Shown here: piece by piece, positions 7,593-17,784 of the stretch
How positions within the stretch are numbered: the stretch's first letter is position 1
Layout: each line of letters opens with the position of its first letter
From: Gemmatimonadota bacterium
Lineage (GTDB): Bacteria > Gemmatimonadota > Gemmatimonadetes > Longimicrobiales > RSA9
Reading direction: 5' to 3'
Assembly (NCBI GenBank): GCA_016207445.1
Contig: JACQPS010000373.1
Span: 1-24,603, forward strand
DNA: 24,603 bases
Made by a program: the position numbers and the translations under genes
The notes under the pieces: generated by a model
Told to the model about the DNA's origin: nothing
The model's input: only the letters and a program-made list of their open reading frames with translations
Database searches by the model: none

Positions 7593-8282
7593 TCACTTCG
7601 CCGTGAACGTGATCGGCAACGCGACCCAGACCGGGACTTTCTTCTCGCGGTTCACCGCCGGGCTGAACTGCATCACGTCGGCCACCTTGAGCGCGGCCTC
7701 GTCCAGGCCCTGGTGCCCGCTGGACTGCTTCATCTGGAACTTCTTCACGCGACCGTGCTCGTCGATGAAGAACCAGACCAGCACCTGCCCGCCGATGCCG
7801 GCGTCCCGCAGGATCGCCGGGTAATTCCGCTGGAGCGTCCGCTGCACCTCGCTGCGGTTCTTCAGCTCCGGCGCCACCGTGTAGGGCGTGAACACCGGCG
7901 CGTCCTCGAGCGACCCGGCCGTCGGCGGCGGCGGCAGGTTCTCGATCGGGTTGTCCTCGAAGGTCGTGGGCGCGATCGTGATGTCCTCCTCGATCGACGC
8001 CTCCGCCACGACCGGCGTGGCCGGGCGTGCGATCTGCTGCGGCGGCGGCGGGATCTCGATCTCCGGCGGCAACTCGATCGCCTCCAGCTCCTGGGCCGAG
8101 AACGACACGTCCGCCGCGCTCATCTCGGGCCAGAAGGCGAACATGAGGAAATGGACGATCGCCGCTACGGCCATCGAGCCCCAGAACCACGAGCCGAACG
8201 AGCGCTTGAAGCGGTCGTTCGCCGTATCCGGCAGGAGCTCGCCGGGTTCCCAGGGGACCGTCTTTGGGTTTTGCTCTGCCAT
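7593..8282 (-). CDS. tonB: TonB-family energy-transducing protein
   Basis: Predicted 229-aa protein linking the inner-membrane ExbB/ExbD motor to outer-membrane transporters. There is a cytoplasmic N-terminus, one membrane anchor at about 31-51 (FWGSMAVAAIVHFLMFAFW), a short Pro-rich linker (IPPPPQQ and LPPPPT) and a C-terminal TonB domain from about 140 (YPAILRDAGIGGQVLVWF, then the VMQFSPAVN region). The linker is shorter than in enterobacterial TonB. The ATG has GGAGGT 6 nt upstream, overlapping the end of exbD. It is the last gene of the operon and is followed by a strong terminator. A TolA-like role cannot be excluded. Confidence 0.92.
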   Translation of the reverse strand: MAEQNPKTVPWEPGELLPDTANDRFKRSFGSWFWGSMAVAAIVHFLMFAFWPEMSAADVSFSAQELEAIELPPEIEIPPPPQQIARPATPVVAEASIEEDITIAPTTFEDNPIENLPPPPTAGSLEDAPVFTPYTVAPELKNRSEVQRTLQRNYPAILRDAGIGGQVLVWFFIDEHGRVKKFQMKQSSGHQGLDEAALKVADVMQFSPAVNREKKVPVWVALPITFTAK

Positions 8283-8286
8283 GCTG

Positions 8287-8733
8287 TTACCTCCGCTCGC
8301 GCTTGATGCGCTGCTCCAGATTCGTGTAGAAGGTCACGCGCACCGCGCTCGCCTCCTGGAGCTCCTTCTGGACGGCGTCGATGAAACGGTACGGTACGTC
8401 CCGATCACCGCGCAACACCGTGACCAGCTTGCGGTCCGTCTCCTCGTACAGCGGCGCCACCACGTCCGAGACGCGCTCCGGCGGAATCTTCTGATCGTTG
8501 ATGAAAATCGCGCCGTCCCGTTCCACGTACAGGTGCAGAACGTCCTTGCGCGGCGCGTCCAGCTTCTGCGTGGCCTCCGCTTCCGGGATCACCACCTCCC
8601 GCCGCTGCTCCTTGCGGAAGGTCGTGCTGACCATGAAGAAGATGAGCAGCAGGAACGCCATATCGGCCAGCGAGGCCGATGGAATCTCGTTGACCGCCTT
8701 GGACTTGCGCGTGAAGCCGCCCTCTCGGATCAT
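8287..8733 (-). CDS. exbD: ExbD/TolR-family biopolymer transport protein (second copy)
   Basis: Predicted 148-aa inner-membrane protein of the proton-driven motor that powers TonB. It has a basic cytoplasmic N-terminus, one transmembrane helix (about 21-38) with the proton-carrying Asp24 in SLADMAFLLL, and a periplasmic domain ending in a basic tail (QRIKRERR). The start has GGAG and GAGGG just upstream. It lies 3 bp from the preceding exbD and 4 bp from tonB. It differs clearly from the adjacent paralogue, especially in the periplasmic part. Confidence 0.92.
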   Translation of the reverse strand: MIREGGFTRKSKAVNEIPSASLADMAFLLLIFFMVSTTFRKEQRREVVIPEAEATQKLDAPRKDVLHLYVERDGAIFINDQKIPPERVSDVVAPLYEETDRKLVTVLRGDRDVPYRFIDAVQKELQEASAVRVTFYTNLEQRIKRERR

Positions 8734-8736
8734 CCC

Positions 8737-9156
8737 TCACTCCAGCATTTGCAGCGAGATCCGCTCCGCGCCCGCGGACTGCAGCTCATCGAGCACGTTC
8801 ACCATGTGGCGGTACGACGCCTCCGGGTGCGTCTTGACCGCGGCGATCAGATTGGGGTTGCGCGTCACCTCGAACCGCCAGATCCCCTCGATCTCATTGT
8901 AGCGCACGCGCTGGATCTGGGGGCTCTCGCCTCGCTTCACCTCCACGATGCCGTCGGGCTGCACGACCAGGTGGAGAATGTTCTTCTGCGAGACCTCGAC
9001 CTCTTCCTGCGCCTCCGGCAGCACGATCGGCAGCCCCTTTTCCTCATCGAAGATCGTGGTCGTGAGGAAGAAGATGAGCAGCAGGAACGCGATATCGGCC
9101 ATCGAGGCCGTCGGGATCTCGCTCTGCGCGCGCGCGCGCTTCTTGAAGAGCGCCAT
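8737..9156 (-). CDS. exbD: ExbD/TolR-family biopolymer transport protein (first copy)
   Basis: Predicted 139-aa paralogue of the downstream exbD. The N-terminus is basic (KKRARAQ), the transmembrane helix spans about 19-35 with conserved Asp21 in SMADIAFLLL, and a periplasmic domain of about 100 residues follows. It lies 14 bp after exbB. Two different ExbD proteins next to one ExbB suggest a mixed ExbD dimer in the motor pore or two alternative motors; this is inference, although paired exbD genes are seen in several phyla. Confidence 0.92.
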   Translation of the reverse strand: MALFKKRARAQSEIPTASMADIAFLLLIFFLTTTIFDEEKGLPIVLPEAQEEVEVSQKNILHLVVQPDGIVEVKRGESPQIQRVRYNEIEGIWRFEVTRNPNLIAAVKTHPEASYRHMVNVLDELQSAGAERISLQMLE

Positions 9157-9170
9157 GGCAGCTCGCTACC

Positions 9171-9911
9171 TCAGCTCGAAGTACCAGCCGAGCGCGGCTG
9201 GGGTTCCGCGGCACCGATCCGCACGGCGCCCGCAACCGGGGCGCGGCTGCCCGCCACCGCCACGGAGCGCGACCGGTCCTCGCGCTCCCACAACAGGCGC
9301 AGCAGCGCCGCCGACCCCTGCTCCATGTCGACGATGAGCCGGTCGATGCGGGTGACGAAGTAGTTGTACGCCACGTTGACGGGAACCGCGATGATCAACC
9401 CCGCGGCGGTCGTGATGAGCGCGACCTTGATGCCGCTGGCCACGAGCGATGCCTCCACCTGGCCCGCCGCCGCGATCGCGCCGAAGGCGGAGATCATGCC
9501 GGCCACCGTCCCGAGAAACCCGAGCAGCGGCGCGACGTTGGAGACCGTGGCCAGCACGACGAGCCCCCGCTCCAGGAAGCCCAGCTCGATCACGCCCGTC
9601 GTCTTGATCGCCTTCTCGATGTCCTTGCCGGCGGTGCGGGCCTCCTGGACGCGGCGCAAGCCTGCGGTCAGGATGGCTGCGACCGGGCCAGGCGTGGTCT
9701 CGGCCAGCTCGAGCGCGGCTTCCAGCCGCCTCTGCTTCCACAGGCTTTCGATCTGCGTCAGCACGGTGCGCGAATGGCGGTGAGCGGCCCAGAGCGCGTA
9801 CCCCTTCGCGATGATGACGCCGAGCGCGACCAGCGAGCAGAGGACGAGGGGGTACATGAAGACCCCGCCGTCGGCAAAAAGCTGCAGCAGCGCGTACTTA
9901 CTGCCCTCCAA
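9171..9911 (-). CDS. exbB: ExbB/TolQ/MotA-family proton channel
   Basis: Predicted 246-aa inner-membrane component that forms the pentameric channel around ExbD. Three transmembrane regions are visible (about 16-36, 115-142 and 160-185), with the family motifs LLGFLGTVAGMISAF and ALITTAAGLIIAVPV. The C-terminal 40 residues are Ala/Arg-rich and probably disordered. The start is TTG, chosen because GGGGAG stands 6 nt upstream and the next Met (residue 19) would cut into the first helix. It is the first gene of the exbB-exbD-exbD-tonB operon, behind a promoter-like element. Confidence 0.92.
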   Translation of the reverse strand: MEGSKYALLQLFADGGVFMYPLVLCSLVALGVIIAKGYALWAAHRHSRTVLTQIESLWKQRRLEAALELAETTPGPVAAILTAGLRRVQEARTAGKDIEKAIKTTGVIELGFLERGLVVLATVSNVAPLLGFLGTVAGMISAFGAIAAAGQVEASLVASGIKVALITTAAGLIIAVPVNVAYNYFVTRIDRLIVDMEQGSAALLRLLWEREDRSRSVAVAGSRAPVAGAVRIGAAEPQPRSAGTSS

Positions 9912-9967
9912 AGGGCGCTCCCCGGAAGTCGCGGTTCAAGAGGGACTTATCGCAAGATAGACATGAT

Positions 9968-9996
9968 AATTTACGGATTGGTCCCGGACCTGTCAA
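9968..9996 (-). promoter_or_regulatory. Candidate promoter of the exbB-tonB operon with palindromic spacer
   Basis: On the minus strand a perfect TTGACA (9991-9996) is followed by exactly 17 bp and TAAATT (9968-9973, four of six). The 11-bp palindrome ggtcccggacc (9980-9990) fills much of the spacer and could be an operator. The element begins just after the cdaA stop and leaves a leader of about 50 nt before the exbB TTG. It marks a transcription boundary between cdaA and exbB. Confidence 0.6.
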
Positions 9997-9999
9997 CGC

Positions 10000-10785
10000 T
10001 CACCGGCGCGCGGAAGTCACGGCCAGAGCGGCACCTGCGAGCGCCTCCCGCAGCCGGCCGGCATCGACGTCGCGCTCCAGCCGTCCCCGCTGGGCGAGGG
10101 AAACCTGTGTCGTCTCCTCGCTCACCACGATGACGAGCGCATCGGTCTCCTCGGACAGCCCGAGCGCGGCCCGGTGCCGGGTGCCGAGACTCTTGTCCGC
10201 GACGGGGAACTGGGTCAGCGGGAGAATGACGCCGGCGGCAATGATGGTGTGGCCCGCGATGAGGACGGCGCCGTAGTGCAGCGGGCCGTAGGGCGAGAAG
10301 ATGCTGACCAGGATGTCGGCGGAAACGCGGGCCTGAAGGCGGGTTCCGGTGGCGGCGTATTCGTCGAGGCCGATGTCGCGCTCGATGGCGAGGATCGCGC
10401 CGAGGCGGGCCCGGGTCAGCCGCTCTACGGCTTCGCCCAGCTCATCCAGGACCTCGCGTTCTTCCATCTTGCCGAAGAAGCGGAGCATGCGATTCTGGCC
10501 CAGCCGTGCGAGCGCCGCGCGCAGCTCGGGCTGGAAGACGATGAGCGCGGCGATCACGCCGTAGGCGAAAAGCTTCTCCATCAGGTAGCGGATCAGCTCG
10601 AGGTCGAGGAGGCGCGCGGCGAAATAGCCGGCGACGAGGAGCAGCAGCCCGAGCAGCATCTGGATGGCGCGCGTCCGGGCCAGCAGCCGCAGCACGTAAA
10701 CCAGCCCGGCGGCGACGATCAGGATCTGAACCAGGTCCTTGAAGCCGGGCAGCAGGCCTCCGAAGCGGTCGAGGAGCTCGCTCAC
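10000..10785 (-). CDS. cdaA: CdaA-type diadenylate cyclase homologue with altered DGA motif
   Basis: Predicted 261-aa membrane protein of the family that condenses two ATP into c-di-AMP. Three N-terminal transmembrane helices (about 16-35, 40-58 and 68-85) are followed by the DisA_N/DAC domain (about 88-240), with QPELRAALARLG, the SIF segment and GTRHRAALG, whose RHR is at 203-205. The other signature, normally LHDGAV, reads LHYGAV: codon 171 is TAC (10273-10275), not an Asp codon. Asp at this position binds the catalytic metal in studied enzymes, so activity is doubtful unless compensated or a read error. The start is GTG, overlapping the folP stop as GTGA. The folP-cdaA and ftsH neighbourhood is usual for cdaA. 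Confidence 0.9.
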   Translation of the reverse strand: MSELLDRFGGLLPGFKDLVQILIVAAGLVYVLRLLARTRAIQMLLGLLLLVAGYFAARLLDLELIRYLMEKLFAYGVIAALIVFQPELRAALARLGQNRMLRFFGKMEEREVLDELGEAVERLTRARLGAILAIERDIGLDEYAATGTRLQARVSADILVSIFSPYGPLHYGAVLIAGHTIIAAGVILPLTQFPVADKSLGTRHRAALGLSEETDALVIVVSEETTQVSLAQRGRLERDVDAGRLREALAGAALAVTSARR

Positions 10786-11818
10786 GAAGCGGCGAGGATG
10801 GCGTCGGCCACGGCCAGCGCACGGCGCACCGGGTCGACATCGTGGACGCGGAAGAGCCGCGCCCCCCGGAACAGGCCGGCCACACAGGCGGCGATGGTGC
10901 CTTCGAGCCGCGCTTCGGGAGGGAGTGGCGCCGCCGGTGCCTCGTCGCGCGCGCGGGCTTGCGCGGCCGCGAGCTCGCCGACGAAGCGCTTGCGCGAAGG
11001 CCCGAGGAGCACAGGGCGACCCAGCGCGAGCAAGCGGTGCAACCCGGCGATCACTGCGACGCTGTGCTCGGTGCGCTTGGAGAAGCCCAGTCCGGGGTCG
11101 AGCACGATGGCGTCGTCCGGGATGCCGGCTGCGCGTGCCCGCTCGAGCGAGGCGCCCAGCTCCCGGCTGATCTCGGCGACGGGGTCCGGCCCGTACACCG
11201 CCAGCTCGTAGCTGGCCATTCGCTCCACGGCGCCGCGCGAGTGCATGAGAACGACGCCCGCGCCGGCGCGGGCCACGGTCTCGGCGATGCCGGCATCGAG
11301 CCGCAGGCCCGAGACGTCGTTGATCACGGCAGCGCCCTCCGCGAGGGCGGCGCCGGCGACGTCGGCTTTCACGGTGTCGATGGAGACGAGCAGGTCGGGA
11401 AATCGGCGGACGAGCTCGCGCAGCACCGGGAGAACGCGGCGCCGCTCTTCCTCCGCAGAGACCGGCTGCGCGCCGGGGCGCGTGGATTCGCCCCCAACGT
11501 CCACGAGGTCGACCCCTTCGGCCAGCAGCCGCTCAGCGTGCGCGACCGCCGCGTCGACCCCGGTGTAGCGGCCCCCATCCCAGAAAGAGTCGGGGGTGAC
11601 GTTGAGGATTCCGATGATACGCGGGGATTCGAGGGAGAGGATAGCGCGGGCCGTGCGCCAGACCGCCGCCCGCCGACCGGCTTCCGTGTCCGTCGCCGCG
11701 TCGGCGCGTCCATCATTACCGGCCCGACGCCCGGAGGCGGCGGGCCCCTCATCTTCCGCAGCGCCGCCGCCGCGCCGCAGCGCCGCCGGTTCGCGGTCGA
11801 AGGCGGCGCGGCCGGCCA

Positions 11819-11819
<1 letters not shown>
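10782..11819 (-). CDS. folP: Dihydropteroate synthase with N-terminal extension
   Basis: Predicted 345-aa TIM-barrel enzyme joining para-aminobenzoate to dihydropterin pyrophosphate in folate synthesis; the sulfonamide target. Motifs seen are GILNVTPDSFWDGG (pterin and phosphate loop), DVGGESTRPGA, the SIDT segment, VINDVSG, DPGLGFSK and LGPSRKRF. Residues 1 to about 60 form an Ala/Arg/Gly-rich extension not needed by the family, which usually has about 280 residues. The ATG overlaps the ftsH stop as TAATG, which supports this start despite the extension, although a later internal start cannot be excluded. It overlaps cdaA downstream. Confidence 0.95.
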
Positions 11820-13888
<2,069 letters not shown>

Positions 13889-13920
13889 TGCGTTGCTTCC
13901 CTTCGCGCCGACGCCGCGGC

Positions 13921-14475
13921 CTAGAGGCTCGCGATGAACGGCAGATTCCGAAAATTCTCGCTGTGATCCAGGCCGTAGCCGATGAGGAACTCGCGCGGGG
14001 CATGGAAGCCCAACCAGCGCGGCTCCTTCACCAGCGCGGGCGCGATGCGCTTGTGCAGCAGCGCACACAGCTCGAGTGTCCTGGGCCGGCGCTGCTCGAG
14101 CAGCGGGATCAGGCGGTTGATGGTGGTACCGCTGTCGATGATGTCCTCGACCAGGATCACGTTGCGTCCGGCGATCGATGCCTCCGGATCATACACCAGA
14201 CGGACCTCGCCCGTGCTCACGGTCCCGGCGCCGTAGCTGGCCGCGACCAGGAAATCGACGTGCAGCGGCCGGGTGATGTGCCGGACCAGGTCGGCGAGAA
14301 AAATGAACGAGCCCTTGAGCAGCCCGAGCACGAGCAGGTCCTCGTCGAGGGGAAAAGCGCCTGTGATGTCGCGTCCCATTTCGGCGACGCGCCGGGCGAT
14401 CTCCTCCTCGGAAAAGACGATCCGGCGCACCGTCTGGCCGCCGGTCCGGGCGATCAACTCAGCCGTGTTCGGCAT
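13921..14475 (-). CDS. hpt: Hypoxanthine(-guanine) phosphoribosyltransferase
   Basis: Predicted 184-aa purine-salvage enzyme that transfers the phosphoribosyl group of PRPP to hypoxanthine/guanine. The PRPP-binding motif VILVEDIIDSGTT is at 106-118; LLKGSFIFLADL near 52-63 and the C-terminal FLIGYGLDHSENFRNLP are also family features. The length is typical. The ATG at 14475 was chosen because the N-terminal sequence before it, though open, is antisense-like and lies within tilS. The gene overlaps the end of tilS by 17 bp. The tilS-hpt-ftsH order is common across bacteria and supports all three calls. Confidence 0.95.
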   Translation of the reverse strand: MPNTAELIARTGGQTVRRIVFSEEEIARRVAEMGRDITGAFPLDEDLLVLGLLKGSFIFLADLVRHITRPLHVDFLVAASYGAGTVSTGEVRLVYDPEASIAGRNVILVEDIIDSGTTINRLIPLLEQRRPRTLELCALLHKRIAPALVKEPRWLGFHAPREFLIGYGLDHSENFRNLPFIASL

Positions 14476-15856
14476 CCTCCACCGTGATTGCAAACGACGC
14501 ATGCCCCGGCCGCGGCTCCAGACCGGCGGCCCGGGCCAGGCCCACCGCCCAGAGGATCCTGCCTCCCGCATCGACCAGGAGTGGCACGCGCGCCCGCTCG
14601 GACCGGCCGACGCGTCGCTCCAGGAACAGCTTCTTGAGCTTCTTGCTACCCGACGGTAAGCGGATGCGGTCGCCGGGGTGCCACCCGCGCAACTCGAGGG
14701 GGAAGCGAAGGCTCCCGGCATCGAAGGTCTCAGCACCGGCGACGTCCTCGCCGGTGCCGCTCGTCCAGTGGGCCTCGACGCGGCGCCCTCCGATCCTGGC
14801 CCGTCCCGCACCGCCGGGCACCGCGATCACAAGCGGCTGCTCCGGCGCCGCCGGCGCAGCGCGCGTCGCGCGCCGGAGCCGGATGCGATCGAACTCGCGC
14901 TCGAGACGGACGCCGCCCGCCAGCCGCATCTGTCCACCGCTCACGCCGCCACTGATAAACTCAAGCGCCGCCATGGTTCCCGCCCGATCAGGGACACTCC
15001 CATAGCGGCGCAGCAGGCGACGGAGCAGGCGAGCGCGAATCGAGGAATGATAGGCGAGCAGGCGGGGCCTGGCAAGCTCAACAGCTTCATCGGTTACGCG
15101 CTCGATCACGCCGGGAAGCAGGGCCTCGAGCACGGCATCCCATGCGGCCTCGGCGTCGCGCGCGTGCTCGGCGAGGCGCAGCAGCGCTCCGGTCGCACCG
15201 GGCGTGACCTGTTCCAGCAGCGGCAGCACCTCGTGGCGGATGCGGTTGCGCGCGAAGCTCAGGATTCGGTTGGTCGGATCCTCGCGCCAGGCGAGCTCGG
15301 CAGCGTGCGCGTACTCCTCGACCTGGGCGCGGCGGAACGGCAGCAGCGGCCGCACGATGCGGCCGCGGCGCGCCGGGATGCCGCGCAGGCCGGAGAGCCC
15401 GGTGCCGCGCAGGATGCGGAAGAGCACCGTCTCCGCCTGGTCATCGGCGTGGTGGGCGGTGGTCAGGCGCCCGGCGCCACGGCGCCGGGCGGCCGCGCGC
15501 AGGAAGCGGTAGCGGGCGGCGCGAGCGGCCGCCTCGGAGCGGAGCGACCGGCGCGCAGCCCCCCGCTCGAGCGGCACGCCCCAAGCTCGGCAGAGCGCCG
15601 CCACCCACTCGGCATCCGCCTCGCTGCCGGGACGCATGCGGTGATCGAAGTGCGCTGCGCCCAGCGCGAGCTGCCAGTCCTCCACGAGAAAGCGCAGCAG
15701 ATGGAGGAGCACGACCGAGTCCAGGCCGCCCGAGAGCGCGACCAGCACGGCGTCGCCCGGCGCGATCAGCCCCGACTCGCGCACATGTGCGGGAAAGGCG
15801 CGGCCCAGCGCGCTCCCGCGCGCGCGCGCGAGCGAGCCGACGGCGAATGCGGTCAC
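14459..15856 (-). CDS. tilS: tRNA(Ile)-lysidine synthetase
   Basis: Predicted 465-aa N-type ATP pyrophosphatase that converts C34 of the CAU-anticodon tRNA-Ile to lysidine, so that AUA codons are read as Ile. The PP-loop SGGLDS is at 42-47, followed by HFDHRMRPGSEADAEWV, TAHHADDQAETVLFRILRGT and the RNRIRHEVLPLL region; the C-terminal TilS domain has the RIRLPSGSKKLKKLF segment. Two starts are possible: TTG at 15937 leaves only 14 bp to the divergent transporter gene, while GTG at 15856 leaves room for promoters and was chosen, although neither has a clear Shine-Dalgarno. Confidence 0.93.
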   Translation of the reverse strand: MTAFAVGSLARARGSALGRAFPAHVRESGLIAPGDAVLVALSGGLDSVVLLHLLRFLVEDWQLALGAAHFDHRMRPGSEADAEWVAALCRAWGVPLERGAARRSLRSEAAARAARYRFLRAAARRRGAGRLTTAHHADDQAETVLFRILRGTGLSGLRGIPARRGRIVRPLLPFRRAQVEEYAHAAELAWREDPTNRILSFARNRIRHEVLPLLEQVTPGATGALLRLAEHARDAEAAWDAVLEALLPGVIERVTDEAVELARPRLLAYHSSIRARLLRRLLRRYGSVPDRAGTMAALEFISGGVSGGQMRLAGGVRLEREFDRIRLRRATRAAPAAPEQPLVIAVPGGAGRARIGGRRVEAHWTSGTGEDVAGAETFDAGSLRFPLELRGWHPGDRIRLPSGSKKLKKLFLERRVGRSERARVPLLVDAGGRILWAVGLARAAGLEPRPGHASFAITVEDAEHG

Positions 15857-15951
15857 GGGACGCGCCGCCGGTACGCGCCTTGCGACCCTGCGCCGCCCGG
15901 AAGCGGGCGCCCGGCGCGAGGGCGGGCCTCGCCGCAACGGGAGGCGTGTCT

Positions 15952-16996
15952 ATGGCCGCCGTGGAGCGTCGAACCGCCGAGTGGTGGGAGCACAGGAAAG
16001 CTTCCGATCCGTACAAGGCCATCGCGCTGCTGGCGGTGGCCGCCGTCCTCTTGCTCTTCTTCCGCCCGATCTTCGAGCTGTTGCTCGCCTTCTACGCGGC
16101 CGCGGTGCTGGCAGTGGCGTGGAACCCGGTGGTCGAGCGCTTGCCGATCACGCGCGGCGCCGCCGCGCTGCTCATCGGCGCGCTCATGCTGGCGGCGATC
16201 GCGGCCTTCATCGTGTTCGTTTCCGGGCCTCTTGCAGAGCAGGTGCGCGGGCTGAGCGCGACCTTGCCGGAGCTGCTGCAGTACGTGGCACAGCGCTTCG
16301 AGCGCCAGACGCGTGCGCTCGGCCTCGATCTGGGCAACCTGTCGCCCGAGCAGTGGGCGGGCTCCGTCGTCGTTCCCGTGGCCGCAGGCGTCGCACGCAC
16401 CACCCTTATCGTTCTGCTCATCGTCCTGGGATCGGTCTTCTTTCTGGTCCGCCCGAACGATCAGCTGCTCGTGCCCGCGTTGCGACTGTTCCAGGAGCGG
16501 GAGCGCGCCGTCGTGCGCGAGGTGCTGCACGACCTCGCGCGTCGGCTGCGCCGGTTCGTGACCGCACTCGCGATCTCGATCACGCTCGTGTCCACGGCCG
16601 GCTCCGCCCTCTACCTGATCCTCGGCGTTCCCTTCCCGCTCGCGCTCGGGATCATCATGGGACTGGGTGAGCTGGTGCCGTTTCTCGGCCCGCCCATCGC
16701 GGTCATCCCGGGCGTGCTGGTCGCGCTCATGGAGTCGCCCGCCACCGCCCTGGCCGTGCTGCTGGGGTGGGCCGGGATCCAGCTGGTGCAAAGTTACATC
16801 GTGTGGCCGCTGATCGTAAGCGAGACGGCCCGCCTGCACCCTGCAGCGGTGCTCTTCGGCATCGTTCGGCCCACTGGGCGTGTTGTTGACCGTGCCGCTG
16901 CTACTCCTGCTCGGCGTGATCATCTACGATCTGTGGGTCGAGCGGACCGTCAGGACCGCGGGGGAGAGAATCGCGCCGATGACACAGAAATGGTAG
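15952..16996 (+). CDS. AI-2E/PerM-family transporter, apparent frameshift near 16864
   Basis: Multi-pass membrane protein of the AI-2E transporter superfamily, which includes AI-2 exporters, Na+/H+ antiporters and many members of unknown substrate. The ATG follows GGGAGG by 7 nt. Hydrophobic segments run in family order, with GLGELVPFLGPPIAVIPG and QSYIVWPLIVSE as signatures. After HPAAVLFGI (codon ATC at 16861) the first frame degenerates, but from 16865 the +1 frame gives FGPLGVLLTVPLLLLLG and ends naturally at 16996. Restoring two bases after ATCGT would give a continuous protein of about 347 residues. This is either a recent 2-nt deletion or a sequencing error. It is the only plus-strand gene in the left two-thirds of the window. 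Confidence 0.85.
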
Positions 16997-17024
16997 GCGG
17001 CGCGGCGTTTTTCCCAACCCCCCC

Positions 17025-17082
17025 TCCCCATCCCCATCCCGCTCAGACTATACCGGGATCGCGATCGGGATGGGGATGGGGA
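17025..17082. repeat. Perfect 17-bp inverted repeat with G-tract arm
   Basis: Arms 17025-17041 and 17066-17082 are exact reverse complements (core CCCCATCCCCATCCC against its complement), with a 24-nt loop. The right arm continues into GATAGGGATCGGG to 17093, giving at least five G-tracts and a G-quadruplex motif like that at 7493-7530. It lies in the gap where the plus-strand transporter (ends 16996) meets the minus-strand gene ending at 17110, so it may act as a bidirectional terminator. A GTTTTT occurs 7 bp before the left arm. Confidence 0.85.
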
Positions 17083-17109
17083 TAGGGATCGGGCCGGTGC
17101 ACGTAAGCT

Positions 17110-17712
17110 TTATTGGTTCCGCCCCCCTCCCCGGCGCCGTCGCCTCACCGGCTCTCTCGCGCTCCAGTGCCATGGCTCGTAAGCGGGGCGGGCGGGCCGC
17201 TCGGGTTCGAGCCAGGGTGTGTATGTGTAGGGTCCGCGCTCGAAGGGAGCGGGGCCGGTCGGGTAGCCGGCGCGGCCGCTGTACTCCGCCGGGCCGCCGG
17301 TGCGCATGCCGTAGTCCAGATCGTAGGTATGGATGCCGCGCACGGGATAGCCGCGGGCGGGCTTGCCCGGCAGACGATAGCCGTAGCGCTCGAGCTCGCC
17401 CTGCCGCGCACGGCGGCCGCCGTCGTAGCGCCGCGCTGGGCGGTCGCCGAAGCCGGCGCGGCGACGGCCGTACTCCCAGGCGTAGTCGAGGCTCCCGGGC
17501 CGGGGCTCGGCCGGGTGGGGCCGCACGGATCCGTAGCCATCCGGCCTCCGGCCGAACTCCTCGCCGTAACCCCACGGGCGCCGAAGCCCGTACTCATCGG
17601 CGTAGTCCGTGGGACCCCACCGTCGGTGCTCGGGCTCGTAGCCTGGTCCCGCCAGCCACTGAGAGCGTCCCGGCCGGCGCGCCCGGCGCCAGTAGTCCGG
17701 TCCATACCACAT
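17110..17712 (-). CDS. Tyr/Arg/Gly-rich low-complexity protein
   Basis: Predicted 200-aa protein that I do not recognise. By my count it has 20 Tyr and 38 Arg residues, many in short motifs such as DYADEYG, GYGEEFGRR, DYAWEYGRRR and GPYTYTPW, and few aliphatic residues, so it is probably disordered. There is no signal peptide or membrane helix. The start is well supported: AAGGAGG lies 7 nt before the ATG. The C-terminus is a basic patch (VRRRRRGGGRNQ) that could bind nucleic acid. It lies 72 bp after the BON-domain gene, which shares the same composition, so the two are probably one operon. Spaced aromatic and Arg residues are typical of proteins that self-associate, but that is inference. 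Confidence 0.75.
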   Translation of the reverse strand: MWYGPDYWRRARRPGRSQWLAGPGYEPEHRRWGPTDYADEYGLRRPWGYGEEFGRRPDGYGSVRPHPAEPRPGSLDYAWEYGRRRAGFGDRPARRYDGGRRARQGELERYGYRLPGKPARGYPVRGIHTYDLDYGMRTGGPAEYSGRAGYPTGPAPFERGPYTYTPWLEPERPARPAYEPWHWSAREPVRRRRRGGGRNQ

Positions 17713-17784
17713 GCAGTCCTCCTTCCAGGGCGCGACCCGGTAGCGGCTCAGCCGCGTCGCGCCGGTCGTGCCGCCCGTCCTCTC

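Noticed and set aside
15857..15937. TTG start for tilS, adding 27 residues
   Set aside because: It would leave only 14 bp to the divergent transporter ATG and adds an Arg/Pro/Ala-rich stretch without family character; still possible.
15787..15951. Earlier start for the AI-2E-family transporter
   Set aside because: The upstream codons lie antisense in tilS and are Arg-rich, while the ATG at 15952 has a strong GGGAGG at proper spacing.
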